From Bradyrhizobium sp. (GTDB taxonomy: Bacteria; Pseudomonadota; Alphaproteobacteria; Rhizobiales; Xanthobacteraceae), in contig JAKFVP010000101.1 of assembly GCA_021732175.1 (NCBI GenBank), positions 1-37,272 on the forward strand: DNA of 37,272 nucleotides, read 5' to 3'. How positions within the stretch are numbered: position 1 is the stretch's first letter; each line of letters begins with the position of its first letter. A program made the translations under genes and the position numbers. The notes below the pieces were generated by a model. That model was not told the DNA's origin and did no database searches. It saw only the letters and a list, made by a program, of their open reading frames with translations. This document shows, piece after piece, positions 1 to 8,190 of this stretch.

Positions 1-2
1 CC

Positions 3-1247
3 CATATGATCCCCCTGTCGGCGGTTTGGGCGGGCGAGGTGAGGGACCATCACCTCAAGGCGCCCCCGCTGTTCTTCGCCAGGACGGAAGGATCCACGCC
101 GTTTCGGTTCTCGCTCCACGTTGGCGATGTCGGGCATACCCTGGTTGTTGGTCCGACCGGGGCGGGCAAGTCGGTGCTCCTGGCGTTGATGGCCCTGCAG
201 TTCCGCCGCTATCCGGACGGACAGGTCTTCGCCTTCGATTTCGGCCGCTCGATGCGCGCGGCGGCGTTGGCCATGGACGGCGACTGGCATGACCTCGGTG
301 GCGCGGTAGCGGGCGAAACGGATGGATTTATGTCCCTGCAGCCGCTGGCTGACATCGATGATGTCTCCGAGCGCGGCTGGGCGGCGCAATGGATCGCCTC
401 GATCTTGTCGCGAGAAAAGATCGACGTCACCCCAGAGACCAAGGATCATGTCTGGACTGCGCTGACCTCGCTGGCGTCGGCTCCGCACGAGGAGCGCACC
501 CTCACTGGCCTCTCGGTTCTCCTCCAATCGAATATCCTGAAGCGGGCGCTCCAGCCCTATTGCCTCGGTGGTCCCTATGACCGGCTGCTCGATGCGGAGA
601 ACGAGCACCTCGGTAGCTCATCGGTCCAGGTCTTTGAGACCGATGGATTGATTGGAACCGCCGTTGCGCCGGCAGTGCTGGCTTATCTATTCCATCGGAT
701 CGAAGGCCGCTTCGACGGGCGTCCAACGCTGCTCATCATCGACGAAGGCTGGCTCGCGCTTGATGATGCGGACTTTGCCGGCAAGCTCCGGGAGTGGCTA
801 AAAACCCTTCGCAAGAAGAATGCGTCGGTGGTGTTTGCGACCCAATCGCTTGCGGACATCGATGGCTCGGCAATCGCGCCGGCCATCATAGAAAGTTGTC
901 CGACCCGGATTCTGCTGCCCAACGATCGCGCGATCGAGCCGCAGATCATGACGATCTACCGGCGATTTGGGCTCAATGACCGGCAAATCGAAATCCTGGC
1001 GCGGGCGATTCCCAAGCGAGACTACTACTGCCAGTCACGCCGGGGCGATCGCCTGTTCGAACTCGGACTTGGCGAGGTAGCGCTTGCCCTCACCGCCGCT
1101 TCCTCCAAAGCCGACCAGGCTTTGATCGAGCAGGTGTTGGCTGAACATGGCCGCGAAAACTTCGTGAGTGGATGGCTGAAGGCCCGTGATGTCGCTTGGG
1201 CGACCGATCTCATCCCACACCTCGCTGAACTGGGGGCTTCCAAATGA
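3..1247 (+). CDS. trbE: TrbE/VirB4-family conjugative transfer ATPase, 5'-truncated by window edge
   Basis: This is the C-terminal half of the ATPase that powers assembly and substrate transfer of a Trb (P-type) type IV secretion system at the inner membrane. The reading frame is open at the window edge, so the gene starts upstream; about 413 residues are visible and full TrbE proteins are roughly 800 or more. Counting from the Met at base 6, a Walker A loop GPTGAGKS is at residues 49-56 and a Walker B strand TLLIIDEGW at 241-249. The segment FATQSLADI near 278 fits the RecA-like sensor region of VirB4 proteins. Its stop overlaps the start of trbJ by four bases (ATGA), indicating translational coupling. 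I see no frameshift or lost motif in the visible part. Confidence 0.93.
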   Translation, partial: HMIPLSAVWAGEVRDHHLKAPPLFFARTEGSTPFRFSLHVGDVGHTLVVGPTGAGKSVLLALMALQFRRYPDGQVFAFDFGRSMRAAALAMDGDWHDLGGAVAGETDGFMSLQPLADIDDVSERGWAAQWIASILSREKIDVTPETKDHVWTALTSLASAPHEERTLTGLSVLLQSNILKRALQPYCLGGPYDRLLDAENEHLGSSSVQVFETDGLIGTAVAPAVLAYLFHRIEGRFDGRPTLLIIDEGWLALDDADFAGKLREWLKTLRKKNASVVFATQSLADIDGSAIAPAIIESCPTRILLPNDRAIEPQIMTIYRRFGLNDRQIEILARAIPKRDYYCQSRRGDRLFELGLGEVALALTAASSKADQALIEQVLAEHGRENFVSGWLKARDVAWATDLIPHLAELGASK

Positions 1248-1981
1248 ACCGCTTCCGCCGTGTTGCTGCCGCTGGCGTGGTGGCACTTGCCGTGCTTGTC
1301 GGTTCCAAACCGGCCTTCGCGCAGTTGGTTGTGTTTGATCCCAACAACTATGCCCAGAACGTTCTGACCGCCGCTCGAGCCCTGCAGCAGATCAACAACC
1401 AGATCACATCGCTGCAAAATCAGGCGCAGATGCTGGTCAATCAGGCCAGGAATCTCGCGAGCTTGCCCTATTCGTCACTGCAGCAGTTGGAGCAGTCAAT
1501 CCAGCGTACGCAGCAACTGCTCGCCCAAGCCCAGCGCATCTCTTTCGACATCCAGCAAATCGATCGCGCGTTCTCCACCACGTACGCGCCGGCATCTCCC
1601 GACGCCACGGACCAGGCGCTGATCGCGAATGCGCAGGTCCGTTGGCAAAACTCGGTTGCAGGCTTTCAAGATGCCATGCGGGTGCAGGCTACGGTGGTCA
1701 GTAATCTCGACACCAATCGCGCCCAGATGTCGACGCTCGTCACCGCCAGCCAGGGCGCGACCGGCGCCCTGCAAGCGAGCCAGGCTGCCAATCAGCTTCT
1801 TGCGCTGCAGGCACAACAGCTTGCCGATCTCACGGCAACAGTCGCCGCTCAAGGACGCGCCCAAAACCTGGAATCTGCCCAGCGAACGGCCGCTCAGGAC
1901 CAGGGCAGGGAGCAACTCCGGCGCTTCCTGACGCAGAGCCGAGGTTACCAGCCCACAATAGTGCAGATGTTCCACCAATGA
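1244..1981 (+). CDS. trbJ: TrbJ, P-type conjugative transfer periplasmic protein (VirB5-like)
   Basis: The 245-residue protein has a Sec signal peptide: Arg at positions 5 and 6, a hydrophobic stretch to about residue 22, and a likely cleavage after AFA (residue 26). The mature part is Gln/Ala-rich and predicted helical, with dense heptad-like Q/L/A patterns at about 40-110 and 170-220. This matches the TrbJ/VirB5 family, whose members are exported minor pilus components. The start overlaps the trbE stop (ATGA at 1244-1247) and the stop overlaps the next start at 1978. The position directly after trbE is the usual trbE-trbJ order. The family call rests on architecture and context together. 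Confidence 0.9.
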   Translation: MNRFRRVAAAGVVALAVLVGSKPAFAQLVVFDPNNYAQNVLTAARALQQINNQITSLQNQAQMLVNQARNLASLPYSSLQQLEQSIQRTQQLLAQAQRISFDIQQIDRAFSTTYAPASPDATDQALIANAQVRWQNSVAGFQDAMRVQATVVSNLDTNRAQMSTLVTASQGATGALQASQAANQLLALQAQQLADLTATVAAQGRAQNLESAQRTAAQDQGREQLRRFLTQSRGYQPTIVQMFHQ

Positions 1982-2352
1982 GTGATTTCAGGGCGTTCAA
2001 GGCGCTGTCTCTCGGCGTGACAATCTTTGTCGTCGTGCTCGCTGCTGCTTGCACCATCCACCTGCGTGACGACGACAATCAGCCTCAGCCTGCCTCTTCG
2101 GTCGTCCGAGAAGGCGATCCCCAGACAGCCGAGCTCGAGCGATGTCGTTCAGTTGGATACGAGCAAAAAGACAGACTTGCCGAATGCCGAAAGGTTTGGG
2201 CGGAACAGCGCCGCCACTTCCTAAGGCAGAACATCGACACTCCGCGCAATCCCGCCCGGCCCGATCCAGACGCCACACCGCCTGCGTCCGTCAAGGATCA
2301 GAGCCGTTTGCCGCCCGGTTTGTTTCCGGCACCTCAGCCGACGGAGCGATAG
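1978..2352 (+). CDS. TrbK-like small membrane/lipoprotein (putative entry exclusion, trbK-alt)
   Basis: This 124-residue protein has an N-terminal hydrophobic segment (about residues 9-24) ending in Cys25. The context AAAC is close to, but not a textbook, lipobox, so it is either a lipoprotein or membrane-anchored. The rest is charged and becomes proline-rich at the C terminus. It sits between trbJ and trbL, overlapping trbJ by four bases and stopping immediately before the trbL ATG. In many alphaproteobacterial trb operons this slot holds an entry-exclusion protein called TrbK or TrbK-alt, which blocks redundant transfer into cells that already carry the element. Sequence evidence alone would be too weak for the name, so the function is inferred from position and architecture. 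Confidence 0.7.
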   Translation: MSDFRAFKALSLGVTIFVVVLAAACTIHLRDDDNQPQPASSVVREGDPQTAELERCRSVGYEQKDRLAECRKVWAEQRRHFLRQNIDTPRNPARPDPDATPPASVKDQSRLPPGLFPAPQPTER

Positions 2353-3582
2353 ATGGGTGGTACAGGCATCATCGACCAGTTTCTGGAAACATTCACCCGC
2401 TATATCGACTCTGGCTTCGGCCTGGTGGGAAATGAGGTCGGACATCTCGCGTCCACGCTTGTTGCCATCGACATCACGCTGGCGGGATTGTTCTGGGTCT
2501 GGAGCTCCGATGAGGACATGATCGCTCGGCTGGTCAAGAAGACCTTGTTTGTCGGCGTCTTCGCTTTCCTCATCGGGAACTGGAATGGCCTGGCCCGCAT
2601 CGTCTTCGAGAGCTTTGCCAGTCTGGGGTTGAGGGCCTCTGGCACGGGCTTGTCGTCCGCAGATTTCTTGAGGCCAGGACGGATCGCCCAGGTCGGCCTG
2701 GATGCCGGACGGCCGATCCTTGAATCGATTTCGGGGCTGATGGGCTACGTCAGCTTCTTCGAGAATTTTGTACAGATCGTGGTGCTGCTGTTTGCCTGGA
2801 TCGTCGTGCTGCTGACGTTCTTCATCCTCGCCATCCAGCTCTTTATCACCTTGATCGAGTTCAAGCTGACGACCCTGGCCGGTTTCGTGCTGATTCCGTT
2901 CGGCCTGTTTGGGAAGACCGCCTTCGCAGCCGAGCGCGTACTCGGAAACGTCATCTCGTCCGGCGTCAAGGTATTGGTGCTTGCCGTCATCGTTGGGATC
3001 GGATCGACCCTGTTCTCCCAGTTCACCTCGGGGTCCGGCGGTAACCAGCCGACTATCGAAAATGCGATGGCACTGGTGCTCGCGGCCCTCTCGTTGCTTG
3101 GCCTCGGTATCTTCGGGCCGGGAATTGCCAACGGCATTGTATCTGGCGGTCCGCAACTTGGGGCCGGTGCGGCCGTCGGAACCACGATGGCCGCAGGTGG
3201 TGTGGTTGCCGCCGGAGCAGCACTCGCAGCAGGCGGGGCTGCTCTCACCGGCAGCATGGTTGGAGGCGCGGCGAGGGGAGGCAGCGCGCTCATAGGCGGC
3301 GCGGCATCCGCCTTTCGGACGGGCGCGCAGACCGGGGAGGCGGGCGCCACTTCGGCAGCGAGTCCCCTGCGATCGCTGGCCGCCCGCTTTGGCAGATCAA
3401 ATGCCGCGGGCGATGAAGCCGGCGGCGCGGATGCGTCATCTGGAGGCGCACCCGCCTGGGTTCGCCGCATGAAACGTGGACAGGCTGTCAGTCATGGTGT
3501 CTCGGCGACGACGCAGGCGCTGCGGTCCGGGGATCGCGGCGGAGGTGGGGCCTCCGTCGATCTCAAGGATTCAGAGCGCTGA
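2353..3582 (+). CDS. trbL: TrbL, polytopic inner-membrane T4SS protein (VirB6-like)
   Basis: The 409-residue protein has about six hydrophobic segments between residues 25 and 265. A dense block near 133-200 is rich in Phe, Val and Leu. A long Gly/Ala/Ser-rich region follows (about 265-370) and then a basic tail. This layout is typical of TrbL/VirB6, which forms part of the inner-membrane channel. The ATG begins directly after the stop of the preceding gene (no spacer), so translation is probably coupled. The low-complexity C-terminal region is normal for this family. An 85-base gap separates it from the chosen trbF start. Confidence 0.92.
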   Translation: MGGTGIIDQFLETFTRYIDSGFGLVGNEVGHLASTLVAIDITLAGLFWVWSSDEDMIARLVKKTLFVGVFAFLIGNWNGLARIVFESFASLGLRASGTGLSSADFLRPGRIAQVGLDAGRPILESISGLMGYVSFFENFVQIVVLLFAWIVVLLTFFILAIQLFITLIEFKLTTLAGFVLIPFGLFGKTAFAAERVLGNVISSGVKVLVLAVIVGIGSTLFSQFTSGSGGNQPTIENAMALVLAALSLLGLGIFGPGIANGIVSGGPQLGAGAAVGTTMAAGGVVAAGAALAAGGAALTGSMVGGAARGGSALIGGAASAFRTGAQTGEAGATSAASPLRSLAARFGRSNAAGDEAGGADASSGGAPAWVRRMKRGQAVSHGVSATTQALRSGDRGGGGASVDLKDSER

Positions 3583-3667
3583 GGTCAGCACCGTCGGAGC
3601 ACCTCTCAGAACTCTTCAAACGTACCAAACGCTACTCACGCCCGATTTCTCGTACGTCGAGGTCAAC

Positions 3668-4345
3668 ATGTTCAAACGATCGGCCGTTCATTATGGCCGC
3701 ACACCTCAGCCGGTTACGCCTTACCAAAAAGCCGCGCAGGTTTGGGATGACCGGATCGGCTCGGCGCGTGTCCAGGCCAGGAATTGGCGCTTGATGGCCT
3801 TTGGTTGTCTGTTCCTCTCTGCCGGCTTCGCCGCTGCTCTCGTCTGGCAGTCAGCACAGGGGTCCATTACGCCTTGGGTCGTTGAAGTCGATCGCCTCGG
3901 CGAAGCAAAGGCGGTCGCGCCAGCAAATTCGACCTACAAGGCAACCGACCCGCAAATTGGCTTCCATCTCGCCCGCTTCATCGAACATGTCCGCGGCCTC
4001 CCGATGGACGCCATCGTGCTACGCGAGGATTGGCTTCGGGCGTATGATTTCACGACCGATCGCGGTGCCGCCGCGCTGAACGACTACGCCCGCAACAACG
4101 ATCCCTTCACAAAAGTCGGGAAGATCCAGGTCGCCGTCGAAGTATCCAGTGTCATCAGAGCTTCGCCCGACAGCTTCCGTATCGCCTGGATCGAACGCCG
4201 CTACGAGAATGGTCAGCTTGCCGCGACCGAGCGGTGGAGCGCCATCGTCAGCGTTGTCGTGGAACCGCCGCGCGACATCGATCGGCTGCGCAAGAACCCT
4301 CTCGGCATCTACGTCAACGCCATCAACTGGTCCAAGGAGTTTTGA
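3668..4345 (+). CDS. trbF: TrbF, VirB8-like T4SS protein
   Basis: I chose the ATG at 3668 because it follows a GAGG ribosome site by about six bases and gives the usual TrbF N terminus. The frame is open further upstream (to 3476), but that part overlaps trbL and is not TrbF-like. The product is 225 residues. It has a short cytoplasmic tail, one transmembrane helix (about residues 40-60) and a periplasmic domain beginning ITPWVVEVD, which matches TrbF/VirB8. VirB8-type proteins dimerise in the periplasm and help nucleate the secretion complex. The C terminus ends NAINWSKEF, close to the usual family ending. trbG follows within a few bases. Confidence 0.92.
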   Translation: MFKRSAVHYGRTPQPVTPYQKAAQVWDDRIGSARVQARNWRLMAFGCLFLSAGFAAALVWQSAQGSITPWVVEVDRLGEAKAVAPANSTYKATDPQIGFHLARFIEHVRGLPMDAIVLREDWLRAYDFTTDRGAAALNDYARNNDPFTKVGKIQVAVEVSSVIRASPDSFRIAWIERRYENGQLAATERWSAIVSVVVEPPRDIDRLRKNPLGIYVNAINWSKEF

Positions 4346-4350
4346 CAGTG

Positions 4351-5319
4351 ATGCCGACAAATCAACGTTCACTGCGAATGAAAACGGGGAGTGGATTTCC
4401 GGCTCTCCTGATTTGCGCCTGTGCCCTTGCTGGGTGCACGACATTCAAGCCGCCGCAGATCAGCTATGACGACGAAATCCCGCCGCTGCCCAGTCAACCG
4501 GCGCTTGCAGACGATCGGCCGCGCTCCCTTCACGTCCCACCCGCTTGGACGCCGGCACGGGGCGGCAAGGAGAAGGAAGCCGAAGCCCCCGTTGAACGGA
4601 TCGAAAGCGCCAACGATGCGGCCCGCGTACAGCCTCGGAAGGCGGGGTATTTCAACGCTGTGCAGGTGTTTCCATATAGCCCAGGCGCGCTCTATCAAAT
4701 CTATGCGGCGCCAGGACAGATCACGGACATTGCCTTGGAGCCAGGTGAGAAATTGATCGGCTCCGGACCCATCTCCGCGGGCGACACGGTGCGCTGGGTG
4801 GTCGGAGATACCGAGAGCGGCAGCGGTGACATCCGGCGGGTCCATATCATGGTCAAGCCGACACGAGCGGCCATCGAAACCAACCTCGTTCTCAACACCG
4901 ATCGGCGGACGTATCTGATCGAGCTGCGCTCGCGTGAAAAATCATACATGCCATCGGTCTCCTGGTTCTATCCTGAAGACCGAGCCGCGCGCGGTCGTGC
5001 GCTTCCGCCAAAACCCTTCATTCCGGATCCTGCCCAACGGCGCTATCGATACACCTTCGAGGGCGACAATCCTCCCTGGCGCCCCGTCAGCGCCTTTGAC
5101 GATGGCCGCAAGGTCTACATCGAGTTCTCGCCGGGCATCGGGCAGGGCGAAATGCCTCCGCTGTTCGTCATTAACTCCGACGGCAAGCCGGGTCTCGTCA
5201 ACTACCGGGCATTCGGCAACGTCCTGATTGTCGACCGGTTGTTCGCGGCCGCCGAACTGCGGCTGGGGGGCGAGGAACAGCAAAAGGTCCGCATCATCAG
5301 AACCGATGGGAGATCTTGA
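4351..5319 (+). CDS. trbG: TrbG, VirB9-like T4SS lipoprotein
   Basis: The 322-residue product carries a clear lipobox LAGC at residues 26-29 after a hydrophobic stretch, so it is probably an outer-membrane-linked lipoprotein. The region from about residue 100 to the end is the VirB9/TrbG/CagX fold, with the segment SWFYPEDRA and a C-terminal RLFAAAELRLG. These proteins form the outer ring of the core complex with TrbI. An AAGGAG sequence at 4334-4339 serves either a GTG at 4348 or this ATG; a later ATG at 4378 would also keep the signal peptide. The stop shares one base with the trbI start. Confidence 0.92.
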   Translation: MPTNQRSLRMKTGSGFPALLICACALAGCTTFKPPQISYDDEIPPLPSQPALADDRPRSLHVPPAWTPARGGKEKEAEAPVERIESANDAARVQPRKAGYFNAVQVFPYSPGALYQIYAAPGQITDIALEPGEKLIGSGPISAGDTVRWVVGDTESGSGDIRRVHIMVKPTRAAIETNLVLNTDRRTYLIELRSREKSYMPSVSWFYPEDRAARGRALPPKPFIPDPAQRRYRYTFEGDNPPWRPVSAFDDGRKVYIEFSPGIGQGEMPPLFVINSDGKPGLVNYRAFGNVLIVDRLFAAAELRLGGEEQQKVRIIRTDGRS

Positions 5320-6509
5320 TGAGCAACACCGAACAGGAGGCCACAAACCGGACGGGTGCTCCGCCGGCGCTCGAGACAGAAACGAGTTCTTTTCGGTTGC
5401 GGCCGGAGCGCCCGCACGTCACGCGGCTCTCGCGCAAAGCACTGATCGGGGGCACGGCGCTGGTGCTGATCCTCTTGACCGCTGCCGTTTTCCTGGCGCT
5501 GCAAACACGCGAGAAGCGGGCTCCCGCCCCGGACGAACTCTACTCAACCGATCACCACAATGTGGCGGACAAGCTTGCGAGCTTGCCAAAGGACTACGGT
5601 TCAATTCCCCCGGACGTGCCACGACTAGGGCCGCCTTTGCCAGGTGATCTAGGCCGTCCAATTGTCGCGGCACAGGCCCAAAACGGCCCGCTAGCGGTTG
5701 ACGCCGAGCAACAACGAGCAAGCCAGGAAAGTGAAGCTGCACGAACCAGCAAAGTTTTTGCCAATACGGTGACCCGACCATCGCCTGGCCAAGCGGCGCC
5801 AGCCGAGACCTCGCCAACGGGAGCCACTTCAACTGACGACGCATTTGCCCAGAACGGTCAAGACCGTAAACTCGCGTTCGTCAATGCTTTGATCGATCGA
5901 CGCACCACTAGTCCTGACCGTTTGGCCAAGCCGGCTTCGCCATTCGTAATTCAGGCCGGGACCATCATTCCGGCGGCACTCATCACTGGGATCCGCTCCG
6001 ATTTGCCGGGCCAGATCATCGCGCAGGTAACCGAAAATATTTTTGACACGCCGACCGGTCGGGCTCGTCTTGTCCCGCAGGGAGCGCGCTTGATCGGTCT
6101 CTATGATAGCCGAGTATCGTTTGGACAGTCGCGCGTCCTTCTGGTCTGGACGAGGCTGATCATGCCGAATGGTCGCTCTATCGTACTCGAAAGACAGACG
6201 GGGGCAGACACCGCGGGGTATTCCGGCCTTGAGGATGAGGTCGACAACCATTGGAAGGAGTTGCTCGGAGCAGCGGCCTTATCGACATTACTCGGTGTGG
6301 GTTCAGAGCTTGGATCTGGCGCCGACGCTGGATCCAGCACGGCCGTTCTTCAGGCGCTCCGGCATGGGGCCGCCAATTCTCTCAATCAGACCGGACAGCA
6401 AGTGGTCCGACGGAACCTCAACATTCAACCGACGCTCACAATCCGGCCAGGTTTCCCTGTGCGTGTCATCGTCAACCGTGACTTGATGCTTGAGCCATAC
6501 AAAGGATAG
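5319..6509 (+). CDS. trbI: TrbI, VirB10-like T4SS core protein
   Basis: The 396-residue protein has a cytoplasmic N terminus, one transmembrane helix (about residues 41-62) and a Pro/Ala-rich periplasmic linker (about 75-185). A C-terminal VirB10/TrbI domain starts near FVIQAGTIIPA and contains the family segments YDSRVSFGQ and RVLLVWTRL. VirB10-type proteins span both membranes and gate the channel. I chose the ATG at 5319 over the TTG three bases earlier; GGGAGA lies just upstream. The start overlaps the trbG stop by one base (TGATG). It is the last core T4SS gene of the operon. Confidence 0.94.
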   Translation: MSNTEQEATNRTGAPPALETETSSFRLRPERPHVTRLSRKALIGGTALVLILLTAAVFLALQTREKRAPAPDELYSTDHHNVADKLASLPKDYGSIPPDVPRLGPPLPGDLGRPIVAAQAQNGPLAVDAEQQRASQESEAARTSKVFANTVTRPSPGQAAPAETSPTGATSTDDAFAQNGQDRKLAFVNALIDRRTTSPDRLAKPASPFVIQAGTIIPAALITGIRSDLPGQIIAQVTENIFDTPTGRARLVPQGARLIGLYDSRVSFGQSRVLLVWTRLIMPNGRSIVLERQTGADTAGYSGLEDEVDNHWKELLGAAALSTLLGVGSELGSGADAGSSTAVLQALRHGAANSLNQTGQQVVRRNLNIQPTLTIRPGFPVRVIVNRDLMLEPYKG

Positions 6510-6518
6510 GGAGTACAC

Positions 6519-6761
6519 ATGGCGAAACTCAAGCTCGGTGCCATCGCGGACGATAAACCCGTGAAGTTGACGATCGAACTTCCGGCAGCCGTACATCGCG
6601 ATCTGCTTGCTTACGCTGAAATCCTCGCGCGCGAGAGCGGCCAGTCTGCGTATGATCCGGTAAAGCTGATCGCACCAATGTTGGCGCGATTCATGGCGAC
6701 GGATCGCGCTTTTGCAAGATCACGAAAGACGCCTTACGGAGCCACCGGACCGAGGGGATAG
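6519..6761 (+). CDS. DUF2274 small protein of trb operon
   Basis: An 80-residue protein starting nine bases after trbI, with a good ribosome site (GGATAGGGAG). It matches the small DUF2274 proteins that commonly follow trbI in conjugative elements: a Lys-rich start, then KLTIELPAAVHRDL, which resembles the beta strand and helix of ribbon-helix-helix-like or antitoxin-like proteins, then a helical C-terminal half. The biochemical role is not established. The position suggests regulation of, or partnership with, the transfer operon. Its last 28 bases overlap the 3' end of the convergent LysR gene. Confidence 0.85.
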   Translation: MAKLKLGAIADDKPVKLTIELPAAVHRDLLAYAEILARESGQSAYDPVKLIAPMLARFMATDRAFARSRKTPYGATGPRG

Positions 6762-7690
6762 CGCTCGCCAAGCAATTTCAGGAGGTTTTGGAGAGCAGGG
6801 TTTTCGTTGTCCGCTCGCCAAACCGCTGAAAAGCCGATGCGGCTCGACCCCGTTCCGTCGCGCAACTCCCGATAAACTAGACCGGAAAAATTGGCCCCGA
6901 TATCGGACTCCAGCACGAGACTGATGCCGAACCCCACGGCGATCAAGCTCTTGATGACCCCGCGGCTGACGTCATGACGTTCGATCCGCGGTCGGTCATC
7001 GGGAGAGATTAGCTTTGCGTTCAAGAGATCCTCAAGCTCGCGCCCTGGATCGTAGTGGCTGAGCAAAACAGTCTGATTCCGTAGATCCGTCCAGTAGATG
7101 ACTTCGCGCGCAGCCAAAGGATGCTCACTCGGCAGAACGGCCAGAATTCGTTCACTCCAGAGTGGCGTTGTTTTGCTATCGAGGGCTTGCGGGTCGCCCG
7201 TTAGGATGCTCACGTCAATGACACTGTTGCGGAGCGCGGTTGTGAGCCGCGTTCTCGACCTCTCGACGGTTACAAGCTCAACGTGCGGAAAAAGCTTCTT
7301 GAAGTCGAGTAATGTTGCGCGCAGATTGCCTGCCGTCAGCGAAGTACAGAACCCGATGACGAGACGACCCGCTTCGCCAGACCCGTGCGCTCTTGTTGAT
7401 GCAGTCAGCGCCTCGACTTGTTCAAGTATCGAGCGCGTCATGCGCAGAAAGTGACGACCTGCCGGCGTTGCTCGAACGCCACCGCTTGACCGCTCAAAGA
7501 TGACAACGCCAATCGAGTGCTCAAGGAGCTGGACAGAACGACTGAGTGTCGATTGCTTGATCGACAATGCATGGGCAGCTTGCCGAAAACTCCCGTAATC
7601 TTCGGCAGCGATCGCGTGTTGGAGTTGGCTGAAGACAACGGTCAGGCGTCGGCCTCCGACAGGTGGACCGGCAAAATTCGTATCGTCCAT
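6734..7690 (-). CDS. LysR-family transcriptional regulator next to trb operon
   Basis: A 318-residue regulator. The winged helix-turn-helix spans about residues 18-78 (SFRQAAHALSIKQSTLSR, then LEHSIGVVIFERSSGG) and is followed by the linker helix. The rest is the LysR substrate-binding domain, where an unknown co-inducer would bind. An extension of about 15 residues precedes the usual LysR start, so the true start may be slightly downstream of the ATG at 7690. It converges on the DUF2274 gene with a 28-base overlap. LysR genes at this place recur in alphaproteobacterial trb elements, so it may control transfer. It could instead serve the catabolic genes, which begin just beyond. The effector cannot be read from sequence. 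Confidence 0.9.
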   Translation of the reverse strand: MDDTNFAGPPVGGRRLTVVFSQLQHAIAAEDYGSFRQAAHALSIKQSTLSRSVQLLEHSIGVVIFERSSGGVRATPAGRHFLRMTRSILEQVEALTASTRAHGSGEAGRLVIGFCTSLTAGNLRATLLDFKKLFPHVELVTVERSRTRLTTALRNSVIDVSILTGDPQALDSKTTPLWSERILAVLPSEHPLAAREVIYWTDLRNQTVLLSHYDPGRELEDLLNAKLISPDDRPRIERHDVSRGVIKSLIAVGFGISLVLESDIGANFSGLVYRELRDGTGSSRIGFSAVWRADNENPALQNLLKLLGERYPLGPVAP

Positions 7691-7872
7691 ATGAGCGACA
7701 CCTTCATGCTCAAGTTGCGTCGAGTTAGATCGTGCAAAACATTAAGACAATTGTTGGTTGTAAGATGACGCGGCTTGCTCCGTGAACAACCGAGCCACGA
7801 CGCTCCAAGCAAGGCAGAGTATTGCTCGAATCGGCGAATTGTGAAGCGACCGAGTCTAGAAATCCACGAGCG
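7691..7872. other. Intergenic gap between LysR gene and LysR remnant
   Basis: This 182-base stretch is more AT-rich than its surroundings and has no credible gene. It contains the short palindrome ACAATTGT at 7747-7754, upstream of the LysR start, which could be part of an autoregulatory LysR site; that is only a guess. On the minus strand it follows the stop codon of the LysR remnant, and I could not recognise the missing LysR effector domain in any frame. This suggests deletion rather than a simple frameshift. Confidence 0.4.
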
Positions 7873-8190
7873 TTACCCGCAGACAGTTCGGAGAAAATCT
7901 CGTCCAACCGTCGTTGCTTGCACCCCGCCGCTGGATCGCTCGAAGTCGGTCATACCGAGTGAATGTTCGAGCTGGCTAATGCAACGGCTAAGCGCGGATT
8001 GCCGAAGCATCAAGACTTCGGACACGCGCCGAAAGCTACCGTGACCCGCTGCTGCCACAGCGTATCGAATACTCTGCAGATCAACGTCGGACGTTTGACT
8101 AGGACTAGGTTTTCTGTGGGATAATATTCGCTGACCATTCTTGCCGCTACTGAACATTCGTGCCATTAGAGGACGCTTCAACTCACCCAC
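7873..8190 (-). pseudogene. Truncated LysR gene (HTH domain only)
   Basis: The open frame encodes about 105 residues. Residues from about 36 (VDLQSIRYAVAAAGHGSF) to the end are a LysR helix-turn-helix domain that stops at TAA just after RDFLRTVCG, where the linker helix should continue. It aligns without gaps to the same region of the intact LysR at 6734-7690; both share SALSR/STLSR, LEHS and FERSSGG, about half identical by eye. The probable original start is the ATG at 8166 or 8157, because the first residues overlap the end of the acyl-CoA dehydrogenase gene. No effector domain follows. It is most likely a decayed sibling regulator, though a short DNA-binding protein cannot be excluded. 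Confidence 0.75.

Noticed and set aside
2221..3156. 311-codon minus-strand frame across trbL
   Set aside because: The translation is hydrophilic low-complexity sequence opposite trbL transmembrane segments, with no family features.
7725..7907. Minus-strand frame as the missing effector domain of the LysR remnant
   Set aside because: Its translation does not resemble a LysR linker or effector domain, so a simple frameshift is not supported.
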